NCBI RefSeq assembly: GCF_002192455.1
Contig: NZ_CP021744.1
Coordinates: 6,472,501-6,536,500 of the forward strand
DNA: 64,000 nucleotides
Reading direction: 5' to 3'
Source: Streptomyces albireticuli
GTDB taxonomy: Bacteria; Actinomycetota; Actinomycetes; Streptomycetales; Streptomycetaceae
Part shown: piece by piece, positions 10,407 to 20,747 of the stretch
Layout: each line of letters opens with the position of its first letter
How positions within the stretch are numbered: position 1 is the stretch's first letter
Program-made: the position numbers and the translations under genes
The notes under the pieces: model-generated
Told to the model about the DNA's origin: nothing
The model's database searches: none
Seen by the model: the letters and a program-made list of their open reading frames with translations, nothing else

Positions 10407-10432
10407 GTGATTATCACTCGGCGTGCCGAGTG
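10407..10432 (+). promoter_or_regulatory. Two adjacent palindromes upstream of the merR gene
   Basis: gtgattatcac (10407-10417) is a perfect 11-nt palindrome. It is overlapped by an 8-bp inverted repeat cactcggc/gccgagtg (10415-10422 and 10425-10432, 2-nt spacer). Both lie just upstream of the -35 box at 10442, so an operator for a regulator of the merR gene is plausible (inference). Confidence 0.4.
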
Positions 10433-10441
10433 TGGCGATCG

Positions 10442-10470
10442 TTGACGCACCCCGGGTGACTGCCTACCGT
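10442..10470 (+). promoter_or_regulatory. Vegetative-type promoter of the merR gene
   Basis: ttgacg (10442-10447), 17-nt spacer, taccgt (10465-10470) fits a HrdB-type promoter. Predicted initiation near 10477 leaves a short leader containing ggaggt (10491-10496), which supports the GTG at 10501 as the start. Confidence 0.6.
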
Positions 10471-10500
10471 CGTGAAGGCAGGTCAAGGACGGAGGTCGGC

Positions 10501-11115
10501 GTGAGAAGCATGGGCGACGGTACGGCGGTCGGCAGTCCGTTTCCGCTGTACGGGGGGGCGGTCGAACAGCCCTCCCGTCATGTCATCCCGGCAGCGGCCG
10601 ACGCACCGCAGGGGCCGGAGACCGACAAGATCGGATATCGCGGGCCGACGGCCTGCGCGGCGGCGGGGATCACCTACCGCCAGCTGGACTACTGGGCACG
10701 TACGGGCCTGGTCGAGCCGAGTGTCCGGCCGGCCTACGGCTCGGGCAGCCAGCGGCTCTACAGCTTCCGGGACGTCGTCGTCCTGAAGATCGTGAAGCGG
10801 CTGCTGGACACCGGTGTCTCGCTCCAGAACATCCGCACGGCCGTCCAGCATCTGCGCTCGCGCGGCATGGAGGACCTGCCGCAGATGACGCTGATGAGCG
10901 ACGGCGCGACGGTCTACGAGTGCACGTCCCCGGACGAGGTCGTCGACCTCCTCCAGGGCGGGCAGGGGGTTTTCGGCATCGCCGTGGGCGTCGTATGGCG
11001 GGACGTCGAGGCGGTGCTCTCCCAGCTGCACGGCGAGCGCGTGGACACCGGCGAGACCCTCGTCGGCCACAACCCCGCGGACGAGCTGGCCAGGCGGCGC
11101 AACCGGGCGGGCTGA
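10501..11115 (+). CDS. MerR-family transcriptional regulator (Rv1830/ResR-like)
   Basis: A 204-aa protein with a MerR winged helix (about 45-115: YRGPTACAAAGITYRQLDYWARTGLVEPSVR, then GSQRLYSFRDVVVLKIVKRLLDTGVSLQNI) and a C-terminal region ending in a basic RRRNRAG tail. By position it matches Rv1830, a MerR regulator linked to growth and antibiotic recovery in mycobacteria (from memory). The frame is open to a GTG at 10423, but that would place the promoter inside the gene; the GTG at 10501 has ggaggt 4 nt upstream. No ligand-binding domain could be identified. Confidence 0.85.
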   Translation: MRSMGDGTAVGSPFPLYGGAVEQPSRHVIPAAADAPQGPETDKIGYRGPTACAAAGITYRQLDYWARTGLVEPSVRPAYGSGSQRLYSFRDVVVLKIVKRLLDTGVSLQNIRTAVQHLRSRGMEDLPQMTLMSDGATVYECTSPDEVVDLLQGGQGVFGIAVGVVWRDVEAVLSQLHGERVDTGETLVGHNPADELARRRNRAG

Positions 11116-11121
11116 GGACCG

Positions 11122-11144
11122 CCGCGCCCCCGCCGGGGGCGCGG
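11122..11144 (+). terminator. GC-rich hairpin after merR
   Basis: A 9-bp perfect stem (11122-11130 with 11136-11144) with a 5-nt loop lies 6 nt after the merR stop. No T tract follows, so termination strength is uncertain. Confidence 0.5.
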
Positions 11145-11232
11145 ATCCTCCCGGCCGGCAGCGGTACGGAACCGGCGGGGCACCGGTGCGGAACGGCCGG
11201 ATTCGCCGGAATCGCCTGGCACATCAGCGCGA

Positions 11233-11255
11233 TTGTCAGTGGTGTGCGGCAGCAT
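11233..11255 (+). promoter_or_regulatory. DNA-damage (PafBC/RecA-NDp-type) promoter of dinB
   Basis: ttgtcagtg (11233-11241), 8 nt, cagcat (11250-11255) matches the actinobacterial SOS-independent damage motif tTGTCRgtg-N8-TAnnnT except for the first T of the -10. It ends 7 nt before the GTG at 11263, so the transcript would be leaderless. No LexA-box-like palindrome was seen. Confidence 0.65.
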
Positions 11256-11262
11256 CGGTGGT

Positions 11263-13704
11263 GTGAGAGCCGCACCGACGATTCTGCACCTGGACATGGA
11301 CGCCTTCTACGCCTCGGCGGAGCAGGCGGCCAAGCCCAGCCTGCGCGGGAAGCCCGTGGTCGTCGGCGGCATCGGCCCGCGCGGCGTCGTGGCGACCGCG
11401 TCCTACGAGGCGCGGGTCTTCGGCGTCCGCTCCGCGATGGCCACGGCCCAGGCCCGCAGGCTCTGCCCCAACGCCGCCTATCTGACCCCGCGCTTCCCCG
11501 TCTACCGACAGGTCAGCGAGGTGGTCATGGGGCTGCTCGGCGCGCTGTCGCCGCTGGTGGAGCCGCTCAGCCTCGACGAGGCGTTCGTCGACCTCGAAGC
11601 GGGCGGCGTCGAGCCCTCGTCGGCCGCAGTCCGGGCCGTGGGGGAGCGGCTGCGGCGCGACATCCTGGCGGCCACGGGCCTCACCGGCTCGGTGGGCCTC
11701 GCCGGGTCCAAGATGCTCGCCAAGATCGCCTCCGAGCAGGCCAAGCCGGACGGGCTCGTCCTCATCGAGCCCGGCACCGAGCGGGAGCTGCTGGGCCCCA
11801 TGTCGGTGCGCGCCGTCCCGGGCGTGGGCCCGGCCACCGCCGAGGCGCTGCGCCGGTCCGGGATCACCACCGTCGCCGAGACCGCCGAGGCGGGTGAGGC
11901 GGAGCTGGTGCGGCTGCTGGGCAAGGCCCACGGCACGGGGCTGTTCGCCCTGGCCACCGGGCACGACGACCGCCCCGTCGTCGCCGAGCGGGACGCCAAG
12001 TCGGTGTCGGTGGAGGACACCTTCGAGGAGGACGTGACCGACCGGACCCGGGTCCAGCTGGAGCTCGCCCGGCTCGCCGACCGGTGCGTGCAGCGGCTGC
12101 GCTCCGCGGGCCGGTCCGGCCGTACCGTGGTGATCAAGGTGCGGCGCTACGACTTCTCGACCCTGACGCGCTCGGAGACGCTGCGCGGGCCGACCGACGA
12201 CCCCGGAGTGGTGCGGGAGGCGGCCGCGCGGCTGCTGGACGGGGTGGACACCACGGCGGGCGTGCGGCTGCTGGGCGTGGGCGTCACGGGCCTCGCCGAC
12301 TACACCCAGGAGGACCTCTTCGCCCAGGCGGCGAGCGAGGCGGCCGCGGCGGTGGCGGAGCTCCCGCCCCCCGAGGGCGCAGACCGGCCGGCGGGCGAGG
12401 CGGCGCCCGAGGCGGGCGGCGAGGGCGCGGCGGCCCCGGAGCGGCCCCGGCGCTGGCTGCCCGGGCTGGACGTGCGCCACAGCGAGTACGGCGCCGGCTG
12501 GATCCAGGGCAGCGGCGTCGGCCGGGTCACGGTGCGCTTCGAACAGCCCTGGTCGGAGCCCGGCCGGGTGCGGACCTTCGCCGTCGACGACCCCGCGCTG
12601 GAGCCGGCTGAGCCGCTTCCGCTGATCAGGGCGGAAGCCGCGGCCGGGGCGGAGGATCCGGTCACGGCGGAAGGCCCCGCGAGAGAGGAAGCTCTTCCCG
12701 GCGCGGAGGGCTCTTCCCGTGCGGAAGCTCCTCCTGGGGTGGAGGCCCTTACCAGTGGTGCGGGTGGCGCTCTCGGCGTGGATGGCCTGGCAGGTGCGGG
12801 GGACATGTCGGAGCCGGGCGCGGAGGAGTCTTCCCGTGCGGAAGCTCTTCCCGGCGCGGACGGCCCTTCCGGCGCGGGAGATGCTTCGGGCGCGGAGGGC
12901 TCTTCCCGTGCGGAAGCTCCTCCTGGGGTGGAGGCCCTTACCAGTGGTGAGGGTGGCGCTCTCGGCGTGGATGGCCTGGCAGGTGCGGGGGACATGTCGG
13001 AGCCGGGCGCGGAGGAGTCTTCCCGTGCGGAAGCTCTTCCCGGCGCGGACGGCCCTTCCGGCGCGGGAGATGCTTCGGGCGCGGAGGGCTCTTCCCGTGC
13101 GGAAGCTCCTCCTGGGGTGGAGGCCCTTACCAGTGGTGAGGGTGGCGCTCTCGGCGTGGATGGCCTGGCAGGTGCGGGGGACATGTCGGAGCCGGGCGCG
13201 GAGGAGTCTTCCCGTGCGGAAGCTCTTCCCGGCGCGGACGGCCCTTCCGGCACGGGAGATGCTTCGGGCGCGGAGGGCTCTCCCCGTGCGGAAGCTTCTC
13301 CTGGGGTGGCAGCCGTTCGCGGTGCGGGTGCCTTTCCCGGTGTGGACGGCCCGGCAGGTGCGGGGGACGTGCCGGAGCCGGGCCCGGAGGAGTCTTGCCG
13401 CGTGGAAGCTCCTCCCGGCGTGGACGGCCTTCCTGCTGCGGGAGGCATCCCGGGCACGGGTGACGCTCCCGGCGTGGCTGATTCTCTCGGCACGGACGGC
13501 CCTCTCGGCCTGGGAGCCGCTCCCGGCACAGGAGCTCTCCCCGGCCCGCAAGGCGCCTCCGGCGGCGAAGCCCCTCCTGGCCAGGGGAACGCCCCCGGCG
13601 GAGCGGCGGATCAGCCGCCCGCGCCGTTGACCGTGCCCAGTCCCTCGTCGGAGGGGGCGCCGGCCGGGGGCGGGGCGTCCGGGGTGGGGAGGGTGAGCCC
13701 GTAG
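11263..13704 (+). CDS. dinB: DNA polymerase IV (DinB) with a 340-residue repetitive C-terminal tail
   Basis: An 813-aa Y-family translesion polymerase. The catalytic core is complete: DMDAFYAS near the N-terminus, SLDEAFVD around residue 103, and HhH/thumb and little-finger domains to about 350, followed by a clamp-binding motif QEDLF at 349-353. A conserved C-terminal module (about 400-445, RRWLPGLDVRHSEYGAGW, RVTVRFEQPW) follows. From about 450 on the protein is Ala/Gly/Pro/Glu-rich, with three near-identical 63-residue repeats and a degenerate fourth. Usual Streptomyces DinB is about 470 aa. The GTG at 11263 is chosen from homologous starts (RAAPTILHLDMD) and the leaderless promoter. Its 3' end overlaps the convergent PRC gene by 94 bp. 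Confidence 0.88.
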   Translation: MRAAPTILHLDMDAFYASAEQAAKPSLRGKPVVVGGIGPRGVVATASYEARVFGVRSAMATAQARRLCPNAAYLTPRFPVYRQVSEVVMGLLGALSPLVEPLSLDEAFVDLEAGGVEPSSAAVRAVGERLRRDILAATGLTGSVGLAGSKMLAKIASEQAKPDGLVLIEPGTERELLGPMSVRAVPGVGPATAEALRRSGITTVAETAEAGEAELVRLLGKAHGTGLFALATGHDDRPVVAERDAKSVSVEDTFEEDVTDRTRVQLELARLADRCVQRLRSAGRSGRTVVIKVRRYDFSTLTRSETLRGPTDDPGVVREAAARLLDGVDTTAGVRLLGVGVTGLADYTQEDLFAQAASEAAAAVAELPPPEGADRPAGEAAPEAGGEGAAAPERPRRWLPGLDVRHSEYGAGWIQGSGVGRVTVRFEQPWSEPGRVRTFAVDDPALEPAEPLPLIRAEAAAGAEDPVTAEGPAREEALPGAEGSSRAEAPPGVEALTSGAGGALGVDGLAGAGDMSEPGAEESSRAEALPGADGPSGAGDASGAEGSSRAEAPPGVEALTSGEGGALGVDGLAGAGDMSEPGAEESSRAEALPGADGPSGAGDASGAEGSSRAEAPPGVEALTSGEGGALGVDGLAGAGDMSEPGAEESSRAEALPGADGPSGTGDASGAEGSPRAEASPGVAAVRGAGAFPGVDGPAGAGDVPEPGPEESCRVEAPPGVDGLPAAGGIPGTGDAPGVADSLGTDGPLGLGAAPGTGALPGPQGASGGEAPPGQGNAPGGAADQPPAPLTVPSPSSEGAPAGGGASGVGRVSP
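12701..13267 (+). repeat. Three tandem 189-bp repeats inside dinB
   Basis: Copies at 12701-12889, 12890-13078 and 13079-13267 are nearly identical at the DNA level; one visible difference is gcgggtggc versus gagggtggc near 12760. A decayed fourth copy starts at 13268. Each unit is 63 codons and itself contains two related half-units (GSSRAEAPPG and ESSRAEALPG). The unit is a multiple of three, so copy-number change would keep the reading frame. Confidence 0.93.
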
Positions 13705-13997
13705 TGGTGGTAGAGCTGGAGTTCCTGCTCCGGGGAGAGGTGGCGGCCGACGCCGAAGTCCGGTGCGTCCTTGATCAGGGATCGCTCGTAGGGGATCCGC
13801 AGGGTGTCGTCCACGACCTCGCTCGGCTCCAGCGGTACGAAGGCGTCCCGGCCGAACAGCCCCGTGCGGACCGCCGCCCACTCCGGCTCTCCGGTCGCGT
13901 CGTCCAGATACACCTCGTCCACGGTGCCGATCTTCGCGCCGTCGCGGTCGAAGGCCTTGCGGCCGATCAGGCTCCGCGGATCGATATCGCTCTGCAC
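13611..13997 (-). CDS. PRC-barrel domain protein
   Basis: A 128-aa protein with an N-terminal PRC-barrel (about 8-80: LIGRKAFDRDGAKIGTVDEVYLDDATGEPEWA, FVPLEPSEVVDDTLRIPY) and a short tail with the motif LSPEQELQLYHHYG common in actinobacterial stress-type PRC proteins. The GTG at 13997 is preceded by gggaggaac. PRC barrels bind RNA or photosynthetic and other proteins; no specific role can be assigned. The last about 30 codons lie opposite the end of the dinB tail. Upstream it diverges from the gcvP riboswitch region. Confidence 0.82.
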   Translation of the reverse strand: MQSDIDPRSLIGRKAFDRDGAKIGTVDEVYLDDATGEPEWAAVRTGLFGRDAFVPLEPSEVVDDTLRIPYERSLIKDAPDFGVGRHLSPEQELQLYHHYGLTLPTPDAPPPAGAPSDEGLGTVNGAGG

Positions 13998-14169
13998 CGT
14001 TCCTCCCAAGGGTCGCGCGAAGCCCCGACTGCGCCAAGGGTCCCAGCCGGGTCCCGACCCCCCTGGCAACGTCCCCCGACAACAACGAAAAGCCACAAAG
14101 CGGGAACCGGCCACTCGAAGGCTCTGCCCAAAGCCACGCTGGTAGGCTGGCGAATGGCCGCAGACCCCG

Positions 14170-14390
14170 TGCGGGAGAGTCTTCCGAGAGCCCTCACCGG
14201 CTTCTCCGGAGGCGCCGAAGGAGCAAATCCTCCCCGGAATCTCTCAGGCACCCGTACCGCATGGACGAGGTCACTCTGGAAAGCAGGGCGGGCCCGGTCT
14301 GGCACGACGCCGACGCCCGTCCTCACCGACGGTGAAAGCTGGGCTGTGTGAGGCGGCCCGGTGAAGCTCTCAGGTTGAGATGACAGAGGG
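14170..14390 (+). promoter_or_regulatory. Tandem glycine riboswitch (gcvT type) upstream of gcvP
   Basis: Aptamer 1 (about 14170-14252) shows cgggagag, gcgccgaaggagcaa, ccccgga and atctctcaggc in the right order. Aptamer 2 (about 14272-14390) shows ctctggaaag, accgacggtgaaag, gaagctctcagg and the closing gacagaggg, with ctctg/cagag forming its outer stem. A possible -10 (taggct, 14143-14148) lies upstream. Between aptamer 2 and the gcvP ribosome site a 7-bp hairpin (14402-14408 with 14417-14423) may be part of the expression platform. Glycine binding should raise expression of the glycine cleavage P-protein (family knowledge). Confidence 0.9.
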
Positions 14391-14457
14391 GGAGGCCGTC
14401 CGGGTACCCGCGCCGTGGTACCCCTCGCAGGTCGCAATGACCAGGAGGCCTCCGCAG

Positions 14458-17349
<2,892 letters not shown>

Positions 17350-17370
17350 GGGACCCGCGAGGTCCGACGG

Positions 17371-17424
17371 CCCGGGTCAGGACCCGGGTCGGGGCCGGTT
17401 CGGCGAGTGCGCCGGGCCGGCCCC
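17371..17424 (+). terminator. Hairpins after gcvP
   Basis: An 8-bp stem (17371-17378 with 17381-17388, 2-nt loop) is followed by a longer GC-rich dyad (17391-17398 with 17417-17424). They start 22 nt after the gcvP stop and lie between gcvP and the convergent small gene, so they may serve as a bidirectional terminator. No T run is present. Confidence 0.5.
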
Positions 17425-17492
17425 ATCATGTGCGTGGTGCTGTTCTCGCGTGTGGTGCTGTGCCGTCGTGCCGTGTTGCGTGGATGCCGATA

Positions 17493-17699
17493 TCAGGCAG
17501 CGGTCACCACGTGATCCGCGTCCAACGGCCGGTGCGGTGCGATGATGCGGCCGTCCGGCAGCAGCTCACCGGTGTCCTCGAAGCAGAGGACGCCGTTGCA
17601 CAGCAGGCTCCAGCCCTGCTCCGGGTGGTGCGCCACGAGATGGGCGGCCTCCCGGTCGGTGGAGTCGGCGGTGGGACACGCGGGCTGGTGCTGGCACAT
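17493..17699 (-). CDS. DUF5999 family small protein
   Basis: A 68-aa protein beginning MCQHQPACPTADSTDREAAH and containing HPEQGWSLLCNGVLCFEDTGELLPDG, the pattern of DUF5999, a family found almost only in Streptomyces and relatives. Four cysteines suggest possible metal binding. The frame extends upstream, but the ATG at 17699 matches the usual family start. No clear Shine-Dalgarno is visible. Function unknown; it is convergent with gcvP. Confidence 0.85.
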   Translation of the reverse strand: MCQHQPACPTADSTDREAAHLVAHHPEQGWSLLCNGVLCFEDTGELLPDGRIIAPHRPLDADHVVTAA

Positions 17700-18003
17700 G
17701 GAAGGGATCTTTCGCTCTGATGTGGTGGCTGTCCTGCGGCTCGATGCGGTGGTCATGCCGCCCCCGTAGGCGAATCGGTTGGTCGATACCAGTGTTGCCC
17801 CACGGGCGTGATTCCGCAGGGATTTCCCGGCAGCGCTCCTCACTCGATGAGGACGCGTCACCCGTGCGGGCGGTTGCCCCCGCCCGCACCGCCACTTCGG
17901 GTGGTCCGGCATGGCCGGCACGGGCTAGTCCGCGAGGGTGAGCACAGGTGTACGCCCCGCGGCATGGTGCCCGGCCGCGGGGCTCTCGCGCGTCGGGCCC
18001 GCG
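17700..18003. other. Gene-free stretch
   Basis: About 300 nt between the DUF5999 start and the end of the next minus-strand gene. No supported coding region, RNA gene or strong hairpin was found. It should contain the DUF5999 promoter, but no convincing -35/-10 pair was identified. Confidence 0.5.
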
Positions 18004-18591
18004 TCAGGCGGGCGTCTTCAGCAGTGGTGGTGGCGTCAGCCGCAGGGAGATGACGGGCAGCAGCTCGCCGAAGCGGTGCGGCCGGTGGGCGGCGATGCCC
18101 GGCGGCGCCGGGGCGAGCGGCACCAGCAGGTCGCCGGGGGCCGGCAGCCCGGACGCGGCGTCGGCCGTGATGTCGCCGTGCAGCCAGAGCGTGAGCATGT
18201 AGAGCTCCGGCACGGACAGCAGCCGGGGCTGGTAAGGCGTCGTCAGGGCCTCGGCCTGGCGCAGCGCCCGCTCGGTCGAGGCGAGGTAGGGGCCTTCGAA
18301 GAAGTGGGAGAACGCCCAGCCGTCCGCCGTCGGTGCCGTGTCGGCCGCGGCCACCGCCCGCTCGCCGCCGCGGATGAGGAAGCGCCAGCCGGTGAGCCGG
18401 GTGCGCGGGGTGCCGCCGCGGTGGGTGTCCCGCTCCAGGAGGTGGACGGGCAAGGGGAGTTCGGGCGTCAGGGGCCCCTGCGCGGACTTCAGGGAAGGGG
18501 TGCGGGCCTCGCGCACGGCGGTGGGGGAGCCAAGGGCGGTGACGACGCTGAGCAGGGCAGGCGCGGGGGCAGGGGGGACATGCAGCGGCAT
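18004..18591 (-). CDS. Streptomyces-type hypothetical protein
   Basis: A 195-aa protein that I do not recognise as a named family. It has no signal peptide or transmembrane helix. Notable stretches are GWRFLIRGGERAVAAADT, WAFSHFFEGPYLASTERALRQAEAL and PELYMLTLWLHGD. The overall look (conserved Trp/Tyr-rich core, Pro-rich ends) resembles small conserved Streptomyces proteins of unknown function. The ATG at 18591 has gagagg 11 nt upstream. A promoter candidate lies at 18761-18789. It is a lone minus-strand gene. Confidence 0.7.
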   Translation of the reverse strand: MPLHVPPAPAPALLSVVTALGSPTAVREARTPSLKSAQGPLTPELPLPVHLLERDTHRGGTPRTRLTGWRFLIRGGERAVAAADTAPTADGWAFSHFFEGPYLASTERALRQAEALTTPYQPRLLSVPELYMLTLWLHGDITADAASGLPAPGDLLVPLAPAPPGIAAHRPHRFGELLPVISLRLTPPPLLKTPA

Positions 18592-18760
18592 GGTGGGTCG
18601 CCTCTCACTTCGGAGACACGTTGTGCTGGGCAGGTGCGGACGACGCTGTCAGCGTGCGGGGTCAGAGGGGGGCCGGGGACCGTTCCGACTAACCGGGGCC
18701 GGGGCGCCTGCTCTCTGCCTCGTCAACGAAGTTTATACGACACATGTTCACATGGTGTTT

Positions 18761-18789
18761 CGCCTAGCCGTCGTGCGTATTTCCCGCAA
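18761..18789 (-). promoter_or_regulatory. Candidate promoter for the minus-strand hypothetical gene, in a 495-nt intergenic region
   Basis: Read on the minus strand, ttgcgg (18789-18784), 17-nt spacer, taggcg (18766-18761) fits a vegetative promoter with a leader of about 160 nt. Just downstream, a catgt-tc-acatg inverted repeat (18743-18754) could be an operator. The rest of the gap 18592-19086 is less GC-rich than coding DNA and shows no gene or terminator; a promoter for the plus-strand gene at 19087 was not identified with confidence. Confidence 0.4.
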
Positions 18790-19086
18790 GAGGAAATCCA
18801 GGCCCTGTCCAGGGGGATTTCGGTGATTCTGTGCCGGGTCCGCGCGCGTCACCTCGTATGACATCCCGGGCAGGGTAGGCCGGATCTCGTCGGTGTTTAT
18901 CACCAGCGCCGTGCGGAAATACGGAGTTTTGTGCCTTGCCTACGGAATGTGCCAACGCGTGCGTACTGCCGAGCCTACCGGGTAGACGGGCCCGGCGGGG
19001 CGTTATCGATCACAATGGCTGGGCATCATCGACCGTGACCCGGGCGGCCGGCGCCCCGGGTGACCCGTGCCAGGAAGGACGCCGCG

Positions 19087-20589
19087 ATGGGTGAGAAGGT
19101 CGTGGCCGACAGGTTCGTGCTCCCCGACCGGCAGCGCCACCGGGACAAGCTCCGGCAGTGCCTGGACGTGTTGGCGAGGCTGCTGGCGGAGAAGCGGTTC
19201 GACCGGCCCCGGAATCTCGTGGGCCTGGAGATCGAGCTGAATCTCGCGGGGCCCGACGGTATGCCGAGCATGGTGAACGCCGAAGTGCTGAAACGTATCG
19301 CCAGTGGGGATTTCCAGACCGAGCTCGGCCGCTTCAACCTTGAGGTGAACATTGTTCCGCACAGGCTGTCCGGCCGGGTGCTCGACCAGCTCGCCGAGGA
19401 GTTGCGAACGGGATTGTCGTATGCCGACCGCAAAGCGATGGAGGTCGATTCCGGCATCGTGATGATCGGTATTCTGCCGACCCTCCGGGACAGCCATCTG
19501 GTCTCCGCGAACCTTTCCGAGGCCGACCGCTACGCGATGCTCAACGAGCAGGTGCTCGCCGCGCGCGGCGAGCACTTCACCATCGAGATCGAGGGCGTGG
19601 AGCGGCTGAACTGCACCGCCGCCTCCATCGCCCCCGAGGCCGCCTGCACCTCCGTGCAGTTGCACCTCCAGGTCACGCCGAGGCGCTTCGCGGCCGTGTG
19701 GAACGCCGCGCAGGCCGTCGCGGCCGCGCAGATCGCCGTCGGTGCCAACTCGCCCTTCCTCTTCGGCCGGGAGCTGTGGCGCGAGTCCCGGCCGCCGCTG
19801 TTCGTCCAGTCCACCGACACCCGCCCGCCCGAGCTCAAGGCACAGGGGGTGCGCCCGCGCACCTGGTTCGGCGAGCGCTGGATCGACTCGGCCTATGACC
19901 TGTTCGAGGAGAACCTCCGCTACTTCCCGCCGCTGCTGCCCCTCTCGGACGACGAGGACCCGGTGCGGGTGCTGGCCGAGGGCGGCGTGCCCGAGCTCTA
20001 CGAACTCACCCTCCACAACGGCACGATCTACCGCTGGAACCGGCCGGTCTACGCGGTCGCCGACGGCGTCCCGCACCTCCGGGTGGAGAACCGCGTGCTG
20101 CCGGCCGGCCCCACCATCACCGACGTCATGGCCAACACCGCCTTCTACTACGGGGTGGTGCGGGCGCTCGCGGAGGAGCCCCGGCCGGTCTGGACGCGGA
20201 TGCCGTTCGGCGTCGCCGCGGACAACTTCGACACCGCGTGCCGCCACGGCATCGACGCGTGGCTGCGCTGGCCGAAGCCCGGCCGGGCCGGCGGGCTGAC
20301 CCGGATGCCCGCCGTCCGGCTCGTACAGGAGGAACTGCTGCCGCTGGCCGCCGCCGGGCTCGACGCCTGGGGCGTGGAGCCGGCCGACCGCGACCGCTAC
20401 CTCGGGGTCGTCGAGGAGCGCTGCCGGCGCCGGGTGAACGGCGCCTCCTGGCAGGTCGACACCTACCACCGGGCGCTGGAGCAGGGCCTGGACCGGGACA
20501 AGGCGCTCGCCGCGACCACCCGCCGCTACTGCGAGCTGATGCGGACGGGGGAGCCCGTGCACACCTGGCCGCCGGGGATCGCGGACTGA
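19087..20589 (+). CDS. Glutamate-cysteine ligase-like (GCS2 superfamily) protein
   Basis: A 500-aa protein resembling the carboxylate-amine ligase/glutamate-cysteine ligase-like family. It has an N-terminal acidic substrate and metal region (NLVGLEIELNLAG, RFNLEVNIVP) and a second conserved block LHLQVTPRRFAAVWNAAQAVAAAQIAVGANSPFLFG, with RVENRVLPAGPT near residue 340. Members form amide bonds between a glutamate-like carboxylate and an amine using ATP; this subfamily's true substrate is not known. The ATG at 19087 is preceded by aggaagga. Length fits close Streptomyces homologues. No pathway partner lies next to it. Confidence 0.75.
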   Translation: MGEKVVADRFVLPDRQRHRDKLRQCLDVLARLLAEKRFDRPRNLVGLEIELNLAGPDGMPSMVNAEVLKRIASGDFQTELGRFNLEVNIVPHRLSGRVLDQLAEELRTGLSYADRKAMEVDSGIVMIGILPTLRDSHLVSANLSEADRYAMLNEQVLAARGEHFTIEIEGVERLNCTAASIAPEAACTSVQLHLQVTPRRFAAVWNAAQAVAAAQIAVGANSPFLFGRELWRESRPPLFVQSTDTRPPELKAQGVRPRTWFGERWIDSAYDLFEENLRYFPPLLPLSDDEDPVRVLAEGGVPELYELTLHNGTIYRWNRPVYAVADGVPHLRVENRVLPAGPTITDVMANTAFYYGVVRALAEEPRPVWTRMPFGVAADNFDTACRHGIDAWLRWPKPGRAGGLTRMPAVRLVQEELLPLAAAGLDAWGVEPADRDRYLGVVEERCRRRVNGASWQVDTYHRALEQGLDRDKALAATTRRYCELMRTGEPVHTWPPGIAD

Positions 20590-20747
20590 CCCGGCCTGTA
20601 CTGACCGGCACGGGCCGGCACGGGCCGACCGGGCTCGGTGCCGAGCGGCACGGGCCGCCCCCTGCCGCACCGCCGCGTGGCCGTCGGGCAAGCTGTGACG
20701 ACGGCCCGGCCTCCCGGGCGGGCCGGGCACGCGAAGTGGAGGCGGTT

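Noticed and set aside
10423..10500. Longer N-terminus for the MerR protein
   Set aside because: It covers a good promoter; ggaggt sits right before the GTG at 10501.
12701..13267. Tandem repeats as a CRISPR array
   Set aside because: Units are 189 bp, contiguous and in frame with a protein; there are no short repeats with unique spacers and no cas genes.
11236..14085. Minus-strand open frame of about 950 codons across dinB
   Set aside because: It is the antisense of the DinB core and of the 189-bp repeats, which are open in several frames. The repeats inflate it.
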